Source: UBA11606 sp039188975 (GTDB taxonomy: Bacteria > Actinomycetota > Acidimicrobiia > Acidimicrobiales > Aldehydirespiratoraceae). Taken from it: a stretch of DNA of 64,000 nt. The notes beneath the pieces are model-generated. The model saw only the letters and a list, made by a program, of their open reading frames with translations. It was not told the DNA's origin and made no database searches. Of this stretch, positions 32,854 through 40,888 are shown in pieces (the first letter of the stretch is position 1; every line of letters starts with the position of its first letter). Position numbers and translations under genes: made by a program. The stretch covers positions 8,394 to 72,393 of the forward strand of contig JBCCYT010000004.1 of the NCBI GenBank assembly GCA_039188975.1, read 5' to 3'.

Positions 32854-34791
32854 CTAGAAGAGGGAGCAGAACCGAGATGTGCGGAGCAAAATTCGCTGAT
32901 CTCGGCCAAGCGTTGGGTCGGTTGGCGTGCAGGACTCTCGCATCAGGTTGTCTTCCCCGCCGACATGCCAGAGACCGCAGGCATGACCGACCTCATGTGC
33001 AAGCGTGCATATCTCGGGTTCGGCTTCGACAAAGACATAGTCGGTGAGCGGGCCCAGTGATACCCCACTCTTGTCGGGATCGTTGTCCACGACAAAGACG
33101 GTGAGCGTCGGACTCACTCCGACGAGACGCCGTGCCGATCCCCGAAGACCGAGGTCGGCGTTGGAGTTCGACCAGAGGTCGTGAAGCAACTGACCCGAGC
33201 CGTCGAGCGGAACCTTGGTGTCGTGAGCGCGCGTGTCGGCATACACCTCATCGATCGATACCACTCGCAAACCAACGTTGGCTTCGCGGTCGAGTGTGTC
33301 CTGCGCGAACCGCAGCCATGCATCGACGGCAAATCGTTCTGCTACCGGAACGTACTCCGCCAATCCAGCGTCGTAGCTCGTCCGGATGGCCACCCGCACG
33401 CGGATCTTCTTCCGAAGTGCCCCCCACGTGACGAGCTCGACGATGCCGTGAAAGAGGCGCCTTGCGACTTCAACCCACGTGCGGGCGATGTAGCCGAGAG
33501 CGGTGCCCACGAGCGGAATCGCGAACACAAGCTGAACTCCAAACGCGAGCACGTCCAAGACGAAGACCACGGCGGCGACAACGGCCTTCACGACCTGCCA
33601 TATCGCCGAGACCCCTCCCTTGACCGCTCCCCATGCCTTCGCCAGCCAGGAACTGTCCTCGGCGGGACGCTGGTGATGGAGTTCATGAAGGCGACCGGTG
33701 TCATCGAAGTACGCGATGTGCTGGGTCCGCCCCCAGGTCCAAGCCGCAAGCTGCACAAGACTGCTGCTCGCTCGCGGAGCACCGGCCTCGACGGTCAGAT
33801 CCTTGTGCCGCCACCCGGCGTTGCGTTCATAGACGAGTTCGTGGATGTGGGCGTCGTCTCCGAGGTACACGATGTGTTGTTGATCCTCGAACGTATATGC
33901 CGCAAGTGGGCCCCCGGCTGGAGGCGGCGAACCCTGGGCGGCGGTCGACAGATCCTGGTGCTGCCAGCCATTGCCATCACGTCGGAACACCAGCTCGTGG
34001 ATGTGATCGTCGTCTCCTCGATAGACGACGTGCTGAGCGTTTCCCCACGAGTAACCAACGAGGTGTTCGCGTCCCGAGGCGACGGGCGGAGCCTGCGGGA
34101 GACCGGAGAGGAGGTTCTCGTTGTACCTCCAGGGTCCTCCGTTCTCGAAGTAGAACTCGGCGACGGCCGGCCAGCGACGGCCAACGACATGTTGCCCGCC
34201 GTCCCATTCGTATCCCGTGAGCGAATCACCGATGGTGTTTTCCGCGTTGGTGGCTCTCGCATGAAGATCGGTGAACTTCCACGCGCCCGATCCTCGCCAC
34301 AACTCTGCGACGGCGTTGTAGCCCCGGGGGTCAGCCTTGCGTTGCGTGTACACGATGTGCTGGTCACCGCGATATCGGTACTCCGCGAGGGGCGAGCTTG
34401 CTGTGGCTTGGGGTCCGCCCGCGGCGTCGTTCAACCAGTTGAGATCCCACGGCTGGTCGGGATGTTTGACCAGTTCCGCCACACCCAGTGGTCCCGATGG
34501 AAGACGCCGAGCAAGGGCAAGGACGTGCTGGGCTCCGCCATGCATGTAGCCGCGTAACGCTGCAGCGGAGGTCCATTCGAGCGGACCAGAATTCGCCGCA
34601 TCGGTGAGGTTGTTCTGCAACCAACCCCGCCCGTCTCGGCGAAAGTAGAACTCGTGGACATGGTCATCAGCACCGCGAAACACCAGGTGCTGCGAGTCTC
34701 CCTTCGCGTATCCGGCCATTGGGCCAGTCGCCACAGGCGCGGTGCCTTTCACCGAGGCGGACAGCGCGGTGTATCGCCATGAGCTCGACAT
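32854..34791 (-). CDS. seven-blade propeller lectin-like protein fused to a metzincin metalloprotease
   Basis: A 645-residue protein of three parts. Residues about 25-375 contain seven repeats of about 50 residues, each with a QH(V/I/L) core: SQHLVF, AQHVLA, DQHIVY, GQHVVG, AQHVVY, QQHIVY, TQHIAY; the best repeats read GDDDHIHELVFRRDGNGW, the style of fucose-lectin-like beta-propellers. Residues about 390-450 are hydrophobic (AVVAAVVFVLDVLAFGVQLV and onward), a possible membrane or pore segment. The C-terminal domain has HEVGHACGLWH near residue 599, a full zinc-binding HExxHxxGxxH, with Met in DNLMRE as Met-turn. No signal peptide is seen. ATG 34791 has GGGAGG 6 nt upstream; GTG 34797 is an alternative. 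It lies inside the repeat-bounded insert. Confidence 0.8.
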   Translation of the reverse strand: MSSSWRYTALSASVKGTAPVATGPMAGYAKGDSQHLVFRGADDHVHEFYFRRDGRGWLQNNLTDAANSGPLEWTSAAALRGYMHGGAQHVLALARRLPSGPLGVAELVKHPDQPWDLNWLNDAAGGPQATASSPLAEYRYRGDQHIVYTQRKADPRGYNAVAELWRGSGAWKFTDLHARATNAENTIGDSLTGYEWDGGQHVVGRRWPAVAEFYFENGGPWRYNENLLSGLPQAPPVASGREHLVGYSWGNAQHVVYRGDDDHIHELVFRRDGNGWQHQDLSTAAQGSPPPAGGPLAAYTFEDQQHIVYLGDDAHIHELVYERNAGWRHKDLTVEAGAPRASSSLVQLAAWTWGRTQHIAYFDDTGRLHELHHQRPAEDSSWLAKAWGAVKGGVSAIWQVVKAVVAAVVFVLDVLAFGVQLVFAIPLVGTALGYIARTWVEVARRLFHGIVELVTWGALRKKIRVRVAIRTSYDAGLAEYVPVAERFAVDAWLRFAQDTLDREANVGLRVVSIDEVYADTRAHDTKVPLDGSGQLLHDLWSNSNADLGLRGSARRLVGVSPTLTVFVVDNDPDKSGVSLGPLTDYVFVEAEPEICTLAHEVGHACGLWHVGGEDNLMRESCTPTDPTLGRDQRILLRTSRFCSLF

Positions 34792-34858
34792 CGACACCTC
34801 CCACGAAGATCATCTGACCGCGGCGCAACACGGGAGTCAAGCGACAGCTCCCCGGCGC

Positions 34859-35881
34859 TCAGCGTTCCAACACCCGCATGAACGCCGAGGGAACATCCGT
34901 CGGCTCCCCCACCGTCGCCAGCTGAGCGCCGACCGAGCGGGCGAAGTCTTCAGCGTCGTTGGCGTCGTCGGTCGGTGCGATCACACACAACTCATCGAGC
35001 CCTCTCGCCACCGGGACGGCGTCACCGCCAGTCGTCGCTCGGCAATCCGACATCAGGATCGTCACCCGCCGCTTCGCTCGGCTGCGGTCGAGCTGGCGCG
35101 CAGCCGCAACGAGCGCGCCGGCCAGGTCGGTCGTGCCCTGCCCTCGCAGCCGGAGCAGATCATCGACAACCGCCAACGACGATCGTGAATCGTCCTGGCT
35201 CTTGATCGCGATCACCCGATCGGCGAACGCAAGCACCGACCAATCAACCGGGGCGCGATGCGCACAGGCCGCCGCGGCAACCGCCGCCGTCGCCAGCCGT
35301 TTGCCACTCATCGAACCGCTACGGTCGATCACCAGCGCAAGCGCCGTCGCCGGTTGGGTCCAGTGCCGAACCCGCAGCTCGGCGGCATCCACCAGCTCGC
35401 CGGTTGCCCGGGCATGCACCAACCCATCGAGGCTGGTGTCGAGATCGAGGTCGCCATCGGCTCGATCAGCCGGCGACGAAGCCATCGACCCGACACCACG
35501 AGCCTGGACCGGTCCGGCCTTCGCCACGTCGAGCACGAGGCGCCCCGCGAGGCGAGCAGCCATCGCTGCCAGCTGGCGATCGGTCGCACCCCGCATCTGC
35601 GCGAGGAGAGACATCGCATGATCGGGGTCTTCATCGACGAGATCGGCCAGCGCATCGTCGTCGATCTCGCCGACGTCGGGACTGATCTCCTCGAACTTCG
35701 GATCGCGTGCGAGTTGCGGACGAGGCGTCGTACGGCGATTGTCGTCCTCGATGGCCTGACGGGCGTCGTCGCCCTCCAAGGTCAGGGGGACGCCGGAGTC
35801 GCCCCGTCCGGGGCTGTCGCTTTTCCCGAGGAATCGCCGGCGTCCGGCGAAGGGTTTTCGCGAGCGAGTACGGCGTCCCAC
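34859..35881 (-). CDS. von Willebrand factor A domain protein (MoxR partner)
   Basis: VWA-domain protein of the kind that works with MoxR AAA ATPases in assembling or activating metalloenzymes. The MIDAS motif is DRSGSMSG with Thr in GTTDLAG and Asp in LMSDCRAT, in the C-terminal half; the N-terminal half is acidic and Ala-rich. The 340-residue frame starts at GTG 35881 and would overlap the MoxR gene by 100 bp; starts nearer the MoxR stop use CTG or TTG, so the true start is uncertain. The last about 20 codons lie in the right copy of the 61-bp repeat and end LER-stop. Confidence 0.8.
   Translation of the reverse strand: MGRRTRSRKPFAGRRRFLGKSDSPGRGDSGVPLTLEGDDARQAIEDDNRRTTPRPQLARDPKFEEISPDVGEIDDDALADLVDEDPDHAMSLLAQMRGATDRQLAAMAARLAGRLVLDVAKAGPVQARGVGSMASSPADRADGDLDLDTSLDGLVHARATGELVDAAELRVRHWTQPATALALVIDRSGSMSGKRLATAAVAAAACAHRAPVDWSVLAFADRVIAIKSQDDSRSSLAVVDDLLRLRGQGTTDLAGALVAAARQLDRSRAKRRVTILMSDCRATTGGDAVPVARGLDELCVIAPTDDANDAEDFARSVGAQLATVGEPTDVPSAFMRVLER
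34866..34926. repeat. right copy of the 61-bp direct repeat, inside the VWA gene
   Basis: Matches 32627-32687 at 60 of 61 positions and codes for the last residues of the intact VWA protein. The inserted DNA lies between the two copies. Confidence 0.9.
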
Positions 35882-36723
35882 AGGTCGGTGATGACCGACT
35901 CCGGCGTTGCGCTGCCGCCCTCGTGGAGCCGTATCCGGCCCGAAAGCGCCGTGAGCGCAGCGTCGAGACCGACGGCGGCGTCGGTTGGGTCGAGGCCTCG
36001 CATCGACGCCAGCGCATGGCCAACTTCAACAAGGTCGATGGCGCCGCGAACCGATGAACCAACCCGAACCTCCGGATGCGTGCGGGTCCCGCGGGTGACG
36101 GCGACCGCCCGACGCCGCAGGATCCGGTCGTCGTCGGAGGTGTTGCGGACCACGATGTCGGACTCGTCGTCGAGCGACTGATACCCCATTGCGATGCGAC
36201 ACATCCGGTCATAGACCGCTCCTGACACCCGAGCGGTGCCGATGTTGTCGAACGGATTCATCGCAGCAACGAGACGGAACCCGTCGGCGGCCGGGATCGT
36301 GCCAATCCGGGGCAAGGTGAGCTCACCTTCGGACATCACCGTGATGAGCAGATTGACGGTCTCTTCGGGCACCCGATTGAGTTCCTCGACGTACAGCAGC
36401 GAGCCGTTGCGCAGCGCTTCGACCAACGGACCGTCGACGAAGACGTCCGGTGTGTAGCCGTCCTCGAGCACCCGCGACGGGTCGAACTGACCGGCGAGGC
36501 GGGCCGGAGTGAGTTCGGCGTTGCCTTCGACGAACACGAACCCGGTCCCGGCGGCAGCGGCAACCTCCCGCAAGATCGTCGATTTCCCGGTTCCCGGCGG
36601 CCCCTCGAGCAGAACATGGCGGTCGGCCGCCAGTGCAGCGACGAGCACCTCGAGCTCGCGGCGCCGACCCACGACGCGCTGACACAGCGCGTCGATGACA
36701 CCCAGATCGGTCAAGCTCGTCAT
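35782..36723 (-). CDS. MoxR-family AAA+ ATPase
   Basis: AAA+ chaperone-like ATPase that typically acts with a VWA protein. The 313 residues show Walker A GPPGTGKST near residue 42, Walker B LLYVEELNRVP, sensor 1 region AAMNPFDNIG and an Arg-rich lid. The C-terminal about 30 residues are low in complexity and overlap the VWA frame. ATG 36723 is preceded by CAGACT (36730-36735) at 6 nt, a near match to the -10 boxes of the region, so the MoxR-VWA pair is probably one leaderless transcript. The client enzyme is not apparent nearby. Confidence 0.9.
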   Translation of the reverse strand: MTSLTDLGVIDALCQRVVGRRRELEVLVAALAADRHVLLEGPPGTGKSTILREVAAAAGTGFVFVEGNAELTPARLAGQFDPSRVLEDGYTPDVFVDGPLVEALRNGSLLYVEELNRVPEETVNLLITVMSEGELTLPRIGTIPAADGFRLVAAMNPFDNIGTARVSGAVYDRMCRIAMGYQSLDDESDIVVRNTSDDDRILRRRAVAVTRGTRTHPEVRVGSSVRGAIDLVEVGHALASMRGLDPTDAAVGLDAALTALSGRIRLHEGGSATPESVITDLWDAVLARENPSPDAGDSSGKATAPDGATPASP

Positions 36724-36756
36724 GGAGCCAGTCTGCCGTCGATCGGTCGAGGAAGG

Positions 36757-37869
36757 TCAGTCGAAGGTGATGACGCCACGGACGTTCTTGTTCGCCATCA
36801 TGTCGGCGTAGCCCTCGTTGACCTCGTCGAGCGTGTACGTGTTGGTGATCATCTCATCGAGCTTGAGCTGACCAGCCTGATACATCGACAGCAGGTGCGG
36901 GATCTCTTTGCGAGGTGCGGTCGAACCGAACAGGCAGCCTTTGAGCTCCTGATTCATCATCGAGAACATAAACAGGTTGAGCTGCACGTCCATCTGCGCG
37001 GCCGGAGCGACCGCAGTCGCCACCACCGTGCCGCCCTTGCGGGTGAGGAACTGAGCGGGGGCGATCAGGTCACCGGTCAGCACCGACGGCGTGAGGATCA
37101 CCGAGTCGGCGTTGACGCCTTCGGTCAGCTCGCCGACCAGACCCATCGCTTCCTCCATCGACGGTGCCGTGTGGGTTGCACCGAACTGCATGGCGCTCTC
37201 CCGCTTGAACTCGCTCGGGTCGATGGCGACGACATTTTTGGCGCCAGCCACCTTGGCCCCCTGAATCGCAGCGGTGCCGAGCCCGCCACAACCAACCACG
37301 ACGACGGTGTCGCCCGCCGTCACCTCAGCCCGATTCACCGCCGAGCCATAGCCGGTCGTCACACCGCACGACACCAGAGCCGCCGGGCCGGGCGGGACAT
37401 CCTTTTGAATCTTGATGGCGGAGTCGACGCTCAACACCATGTGTTCGGAGAACGTGCCGAGCTTCAGCAGTGGCGAGAGCGGATTACCCGCTGAGTCGTG
37501 ATGACGGTAGGTGCCATCGATCATTCCCGGCTCCATCAGCTTGGCACCCAGGTCGCAGAGGTTCTGCTGACCACGGGCACACCAGGTGCACTTTCCGCAG
37601 CTGGGGATGAAGGAGCAGGAGATCTGATCGCCGATCTCGAACTCGGTGACACCTTCACCCAACCCGATGACCGTGCCGGACCCCTCATGCCCGCCGATGA
37701 TCGGCAGTGGGGCTGGCATCGTGCCGTCGTGTGCGTGCTCATCGGAATGACACATGCCGGCGGCACCGGTCTTGACCAGGATCTCGCCCGCCTTGGGATC
37801 GTCGAGCTCGATCTCCTCGACGTTCCACTCGGCACCGACTTCACGCAGGACGGCAGCACGGGTCTTCAT
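36757..37869 (-). CDS. NDMA-dependent (mycofactocin-associated) zinc alcohol dehydrogenase
   Basis: Zinc-dependent MDR alcohol dehydrogenase, 370 residues. Catalytic zinc ligands are Cys in AAGMCHSDEH and His in GGHEGSG; structural zinc cysteines are in PSCGKCTWCARGQQNLC; the nucleotide fold is VVVVGCGGLGTAAIQGA. LGAKLMEPGMIDGTYRHH, CGVTTGYGSAVN and GCLFGSTAPRKEIP match, as I remember it, the Rxyl_3153-type family, in which the nicotinamide stays bound and electrons pass to mycofactocin or the artificial acceptor NDMA. GAGGAG stands before ATG 37869. The gene stands alone. Mycofactocin-related genes lie at 46821-47495 and 53734-54906. Confidence 0.88.
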   Translation of the reverse strand: MKTRAAVLREVGAEWNVEEIELDDPKAGEILVKTGAAGMCHSDEHAHDGTMPAPLPIIGGHEGSGTVIGLGEGVTEFEIGDQISCSFIPSCGKCTWCARGQQNLCDLGAKLMEPGMIDGTYRHHDSAGNPLSPLLKLGTFSEHMVLSVDSAIKIQKDVPPGPAALVSCGVTTGYGSAVNRAEVTAGDTVVVVGCGGLGTAAIQGAKVAGAKNVVAIDPSEFKRESAMQFGATHTAPSMEEAMGLVGELTEGVNADSVILTPSVLTGDLIAPAQFLTRKGGTVVATAVAPAAQMDVQLNLFMFSMMNQELKGCLFGSTAPRKEIPHLLSMYQAGQLKLDEMITNTYTLDEVNEGYADMMANKNVRGVITFD

Positions 37870-38016
37870 GACGATCTCCTCAGGGCTGGGTGTGCGCGGA
37901 ACGTACCAGTGCGAGCCTTTTTCTGTCACGTACGAGAGTCGTTCTCAGTACCGACGGCGGGGTGATTTCATGCGCCCGAGAGGTGGCCACGGACGCAATC
38001 AGCCGGGGGGCGAGCC

Positions 38017-38445
38017 TCAGCAGTCGGCGAGCGTTGCGTGAGCTGCGGCCACCTGGTCCACGTCGAGAAGCTCGCGCTCACCGAGCCGGTCGACGAAACC
38101 CGCCGCGACCTCGAACTGCTCGGCGACCATCGGGCCGTTGGTCGTCAGTCTGAGCCCATCGAGCGACCGCTTTGTCTCGAACTCACCGACGAAATCTCGC
38201 TTCGCTCCTCGCACCGAGTACCAGAGCGCAGGCAACAGGCCGAAGAGCCAAGTGATACCAACGGTTCGGGTCGCCGTTCGCGTTCGGGCCTTCGATGCGT
38301 GTAGCAGGTTCGGTCGATGTCGGGTCACGCCGGCCCCACCGAACGCCGTGGCCAGCACCGATTCAAGCAATGCACTCGCCTTCTCCTCGGTCAACGCAGT
38401 AACCGGAAGTTCGAGATCGACAACCGGCTCGAGGTTGCGGACCAC
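38017..38445 (-). CDS. hypothetical protein with one hydrophobic segment
   Basis: Unknown. The 142 residues begin VRNLEPVVDLELPVTALTEEKA and contain one hydrophobic stretch, TWLFGLLPALWYSVRG (about residues 64-79), within a basic context, then a soluble C-terminal half. The GTG start (38445) comes two bases after the stop of the tautomerase gene, so it is the third gene of that unit. Start and coding status are supported mainly by the tight spacing. Confidence 0.6.
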   Translation of the reverse strand: MVRNLEPVVDLELPVTALTEEKASALLESVLATAFGGAGVTRHRPNLLHASKARTRTATRTVGITWLFGLLPALWYSVRGAKRDFVGEFETKRSLDGLRLTTNGPMVAEQFEVAAGFVDRLGERELLDVDQVAAAHATLADC

Positions 38446-38447
38446 CG

Positions 38448-38837
38448 TCAGCCGGCCGCCTTCCAGGCTTCTTCCTCCGCGGACCCGGGCTCGGGCAACA
38501 AGACGCCGCCCTCCATCGTGAACGACGCCTGCACATCTCGGGTGGCGGCCGTGATTGTCGAGGCCTCGACCCCACCATGACCGGCCAGCGCCGCGGCCAT
38601 GCGGTCGCAGATCTCGGCTTTCTGCTCACCGGTGCGGCCGAAGCGGATCGTGCCGTTGATGGCGCCGTTCACCCCATCGGGAAGAGATCCACTGGAGTCC
38701 TCGGTGACGTACAGATGCACGAACGACGGCGGCGCGCCGGTGACACCACAGTGAATGTCGACGACATCACCAGAGAACGCAGCGCGACCGTCGAGGTCGA
38801 GCAAGCCGGGGCGAACGTGGGCATGGTAGAAGGGCAT
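38448..38837 (-). CDS. tautomerase superfamily protein (PF14832-like)
   Basis: Small protein of the tautomerase superfamily; after Met removal it has the N-terminal Pro that serves as catalytic base (MPFYHAHVRPGLL). The 129 residues continue with IHCGVTGAPPSFVHLYV and a C-terminal helix region AEICDRMAAALAGHGG. Length fits the cis-3-chloroacrylic-acid-dehalogenase-like branch. ATG 38837 is two bases past the stop of the preceding gene, so the genes are coupled. The natural substrate is unknown. Confidence 0.75.
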   Translation of the reverse strand: MPFYHAHVRPGLLDLDGRAAFSGDVVDIHCGVTGAPPSFVHLYVTEDSSGSLPDGVNGAINGTIRFGRTGEQKAEICDRMAAALAGHGGVEASTITAATRDVQASFTMEGGVLLPEPGSAEEEAWKAAG

Positions 38838-38839
38838 GA

Positions 38840-39163
38840 TCAGGCCTCCGGGCCGGTCTCGGTGATCGAGACGACGATCTCGTGGTCGGTACACCCCGTC
38901 TCCGCAGACCACAGGTCGCACACGCCACGCATGAACGATTCTCGTTGATCGAGCGTCGTCGGCCCGGGGATCAAACAGGCGATGATCGACGAGGTGCTCG
39001 GCTTGGCTTCGGTGAACATGTAGCCGTCGGCGGCGACCGTCCAGCTGACCGTCGCCTCGCCGACACCGTGCTCGGCGGCGTGCGCCTTGAGCCGCGCCTC
39101 GAGGGCAACCTGGCGTTGCTCGGCCGGGCTGGCTTCTTGGACGATGCACCCGAAGTGACTCAT
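38840..39163 (-). CDS. tautomerase-like protein lacking Pro1
   Basis: A 107-residue protein with the spacing of a tautomerase fold: a helix-rich middle and a final strand DHEIVVSITE, similar to the end of many 4-oxalocrotonate-tautomerase relatives. Its start is MSHFGCIVQ, so the catalytic Pro1 is absent and it is unlikely to be a tautomerase in the strict sense; it could be the non-catalytic partner of the adjacent Pro1-bearing gene. ATG 39163 is 7 nt after TAGCGT. It is the first gene of a three-gene unit. Confidence 0.6.
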   Translation of the reverse strand: MSHFGCIVQEASPAEQRQVALEARLKAHAAEHGVGEATVSWTVAADGYMFTEAKPSTSSIIACLIPGPTTLDQRESFMRGVCDLWSAETGCTDHEIVVSITETGPEA

Positions 39164-39170
39164 GCTGCGG

Positions 39171-39176
39171 ACGCTA
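39171..39176 (-). promoter_or_regulatory. -10 box TAGCGT of the tautomerase-like unit
   Basis: TAGCGT on the minus strand ends 7 nt before ATG 39163, immediately downstream of two hairpin-forming repeats. Confidence 0.5.
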
Positions 39177-39187
39177 TCCCACCCCCT

Positions 39188-39231
39188 GTTCTGGGGTCCC
39201 ATTCGCCCGCTCCGCGGGCGGTGGGGTACCC
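39188..39231. repeat. GTTCTGGGG-type hairpin, partner a
   Basis: Begins GTTCTGGGG (39188-39196) and ends GGGGTACCC (39223-39231); the core stem is CGCCCGC / GCGGGCG with a TCC loop. Outer arms pair only in part. It is one of a small family of such sequences in this window. Confidence 0.55.
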
Positions 39232-39247
39232 AAATCGGCAACACCGT

Positions 39248-39298
39248 CGTTCTGGGGTCCTCGCCACCCGCCCTGCGGGCGGCGGGGACCCCAGAACG
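39248..39298. terminator. long GTTCTGGGG-type hairpin downstream of the Anbu gene
   Basis: Perfect 13-bp outer arms CGTTCTGGGGTCC (39248-39260) and GGACCCCAGAACG (39286-39298), with a further GC-rich stem inside around a CTGC loop. It starts 28 bp past the Anbu stop and would be a strong structure in RNA. There is no U-tract. Confidence 0.65.
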
Positions 39299-39326
39299 CA
39301 GGGAGCGGGGGTGAGGGCGTGCGGGG

Positions 39327-40079
39327 TCAACCCCGGTTGGGGAGCGAGCCGAGGTCCGGGTCGGGGAGCGAGTCGAATGCGGTACGCAGGGCATCGCCCC
39401 AACCCGACGACACCGCCACCCAATCCGGGTTGTCGCGACTGATCCGGCGCGGTGGCATCACCGCAAACGAGTCGTTGTCGTACCAGGAGACGTCGAGGGG
39501 GGCGCCGACCGACAGATTGGCCTTGATCGTCGAGTCGAACGACACGAGCAGCAACTTGACCGCTTCGGAGAACGACATCGCCGGATCAAAGGCCCGAACG
39601 AGGATCGGCTTTCCGTACTTCGTTTCGCCGATCTGCAGGAACGGGGTGTCGTCGCTCGCTTCGATGAAGTTTCCCTCGGGGTACACGAGGAAGAGCCGGG
39701 GCGGCATGCCATCGATCTGGCCACCGACGATCAGCGTGGCGTTGAAGGTCGACTCTGCCTCCTGCCCTTCGCCCTTGTGCCGAGCGATCGCGCCCCGGAG
39801 GACATCGCCGACCAGCTCGGCCACTCGAAACATCGTCGGCGCGTCGAGAATTGACGGGTCGCGCTCAGCGGGCACCTTCGTGCGCTCGTCGAGCACCGAC
39901 ATGACCGCCTGGGTGGTCGCCAGGTTGCCGGCCGCCATGATCGTGATCACCCGCTCACCGGGAATCGACCACTGATGCATCTTGGTGAACGTCGAGATGT
40001 TGTCGACGCCCGCGTTCGTGCGGGTGTCGGACATGAAGATCAGGCCGTGGGCGAGTTTCATCCCGACGCAGTAGGTCAT
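39327..40079 (-). CDS. Anbu-type proteasome-like protease
   Basis: Ancestral-beta-subunit-like member of the Ntn-hydrolase/20S proteasome family. The 250-residue protein starts MTYCVGMKLAHGLIFMSDTR; removal of Met exposes Thr2, the expected catalytic nucleophile. Further blocks are FTKMHQWSIPGERVITIMAAGN, and a C-terminal half typical of bacterial proteasome-type proteases. ATG 40079 overlaps the transglutaminase stop as ATGA. It is the last gene of a four-gene operon (cp-ATP-grasp, alpha-E, transglutaminase, Anbu) that recurs in many bacteria with this protease. The substrate and the role of the partners are not settled. Confidence 0.9.
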   Translation of the reverse strand: MTYCVGMKLAHGLIFMSDTRTNAGVDNISTFTKMHQWSIPGERVITIMAAGNLATTQAVMSVLDERTKVPAERDPSILDAPTMFRVAELVGDVLRGAIARHKGEGQEAESTFNATLIVGGQIDGMPPRLFLVYPEGNFIEASDDTPFLQIGETKYGKPILVRAFDPAMSFSEAVKLLLVSFDSTIKANLSVGAPLDVSWYDNDSFAVMPPRRISRDNPDWVAVSSGWGDALRTAFDSLPDPDLGSLPNRG

Positions 40080-40888
40080 TGTTGCGCGCTCCCGGATTGG
40101 GTGACGGACACGTCGACCTCGAGTGTCTCGCCTCCAGCTCCGCGTCGCACCCCGGAGATCGGTGCCGCCTCTCGATAGTCGAGTCCAACGGCGAGCCGGA
40201 CATAGTGTTCGTCGGGCGAGATCTGGTTGGCGACGTCGAAGCCGACCCACCCGAGCCCCTCGACCGAGACCTCGGCCCACCCGTGGCTGGCGTCCTCTTG
40301 GCCATCCTCGACGAAGAGATAGCCAGAGACGTATCGGGCCGGGAAACCCAGCAGCCGAGCCGTGGTGACGAAAACGTGGGCGTGGTCCTGGCAGACCCCG
40401 CTCCCCGAGTCGACGACCGCTTCGGCGGGTGTGTCGACATCGGTCGTGCCGGGTACGTAGTCGACGGCGTCGCGCACGAGCGCCGAGAGGCGGTGGAGCG
40501 TCTCGACGTCGTCGGCTTGTCGGTCCAGGCCGCGAATGAGCCGACGGGTGTTCGTCCCTGGTGCGGTGAGCGCGGTGTTGCGCTGGTACAGCCAGCGAGG
40601 GGTGTGGCCTTGATCCGGCCCGACGACGCCGGCGGTGTTCGACGTTTCGACACCACCCGACGCAATGACGTCGGTCTGGGTTGCGCCCGCATCGACCCGA
40701 ACCAGTTCGACGACATTGCGATGATGGTCGGCAAAGCGGACCTGACGATGCCCCCCTTCGATCCGGGTGTCCCACCATTCGACGACCTGCGTGGCACCTG
40801 TACGCGGAATCAGACGCAGTTCGTGCAGGCCGTAGGCGACGGGCTCGTCGTAGCGGTATCGGGTGGTGTGGGTGACGGTGAGCCGCAT
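40076..40888 (-). CDS. transglutaminase-like cysteine protease of the Anbu operon
   Basis: Papain-fold transglutaminase/protease-like protein, 270 residues. The catalytic triad is visible: Cys166 in SGVCQDHAHV, His202 in ASHGWAEV and Asp218 in VGFDVAN. The N-terminal part has TRYRYDEPVAYGLHELRLIPR, the strand block that goes with this family in bacterial genomes. ATG 40888 shares a base with the upstream alpha-E stop (TGATG) and its own stop overlaps Anbu. Confidence 0.92.
   Translation of the reverse strand: MRLTVTHTTRYRYDEPVAYGLHELRLIPRTGATQVVEWWDTRIEGGHRQVRFADHHRNVVELVRVDAGATQTDVIASGGVETSNTAGVVGPDQGHTPRWLYQRNTALTAPGTNTRRLIRGLDRQADDVETLHRLSALVRDAVDYVPGTTDVDTPAEAVVDSGSGVCQDHAHVFVTTARLLGFPARYVSGYLFVEDGQEDASHGWAEVSVEGLGWVGFDVANQISPDEHYVRLAVGLDYREAAPISGVRRGAGGETLEVDVSVTQSGSAQQ

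Larger units (their letters stand above)
32627..34926. mobile_element. 2.2-kb insert bounded by 61-bp direct repeats (candidate integrated cassette)
   Basis: The two 61-bp copies are offset by 2239 bp. The right copy is part of the intact VWA gene; the left copy lies just upstream of the RidA gene, where an uninterrupted VWA gene would have ended. The simplest reading is insertion at the 3' end of the VWA gene with the gene end regenerated, as integrases do at gene 3' ends, or a segmental duplication. The insert holds a large propeller-metzincin gene and a small membrane-protein gene, and no recognisable integrase or transposase. The base composition looks a little less GC-rich than the flanks by eye. 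Confidence 0.55.

Noticed and set aside
34859..35881. A frameshift or fusion between the MoxR and VWA genes
   Set aside because: Both frames are intact; the 100-bp overlap is explained by an uncertain VWA start in a low-complexity stretch.
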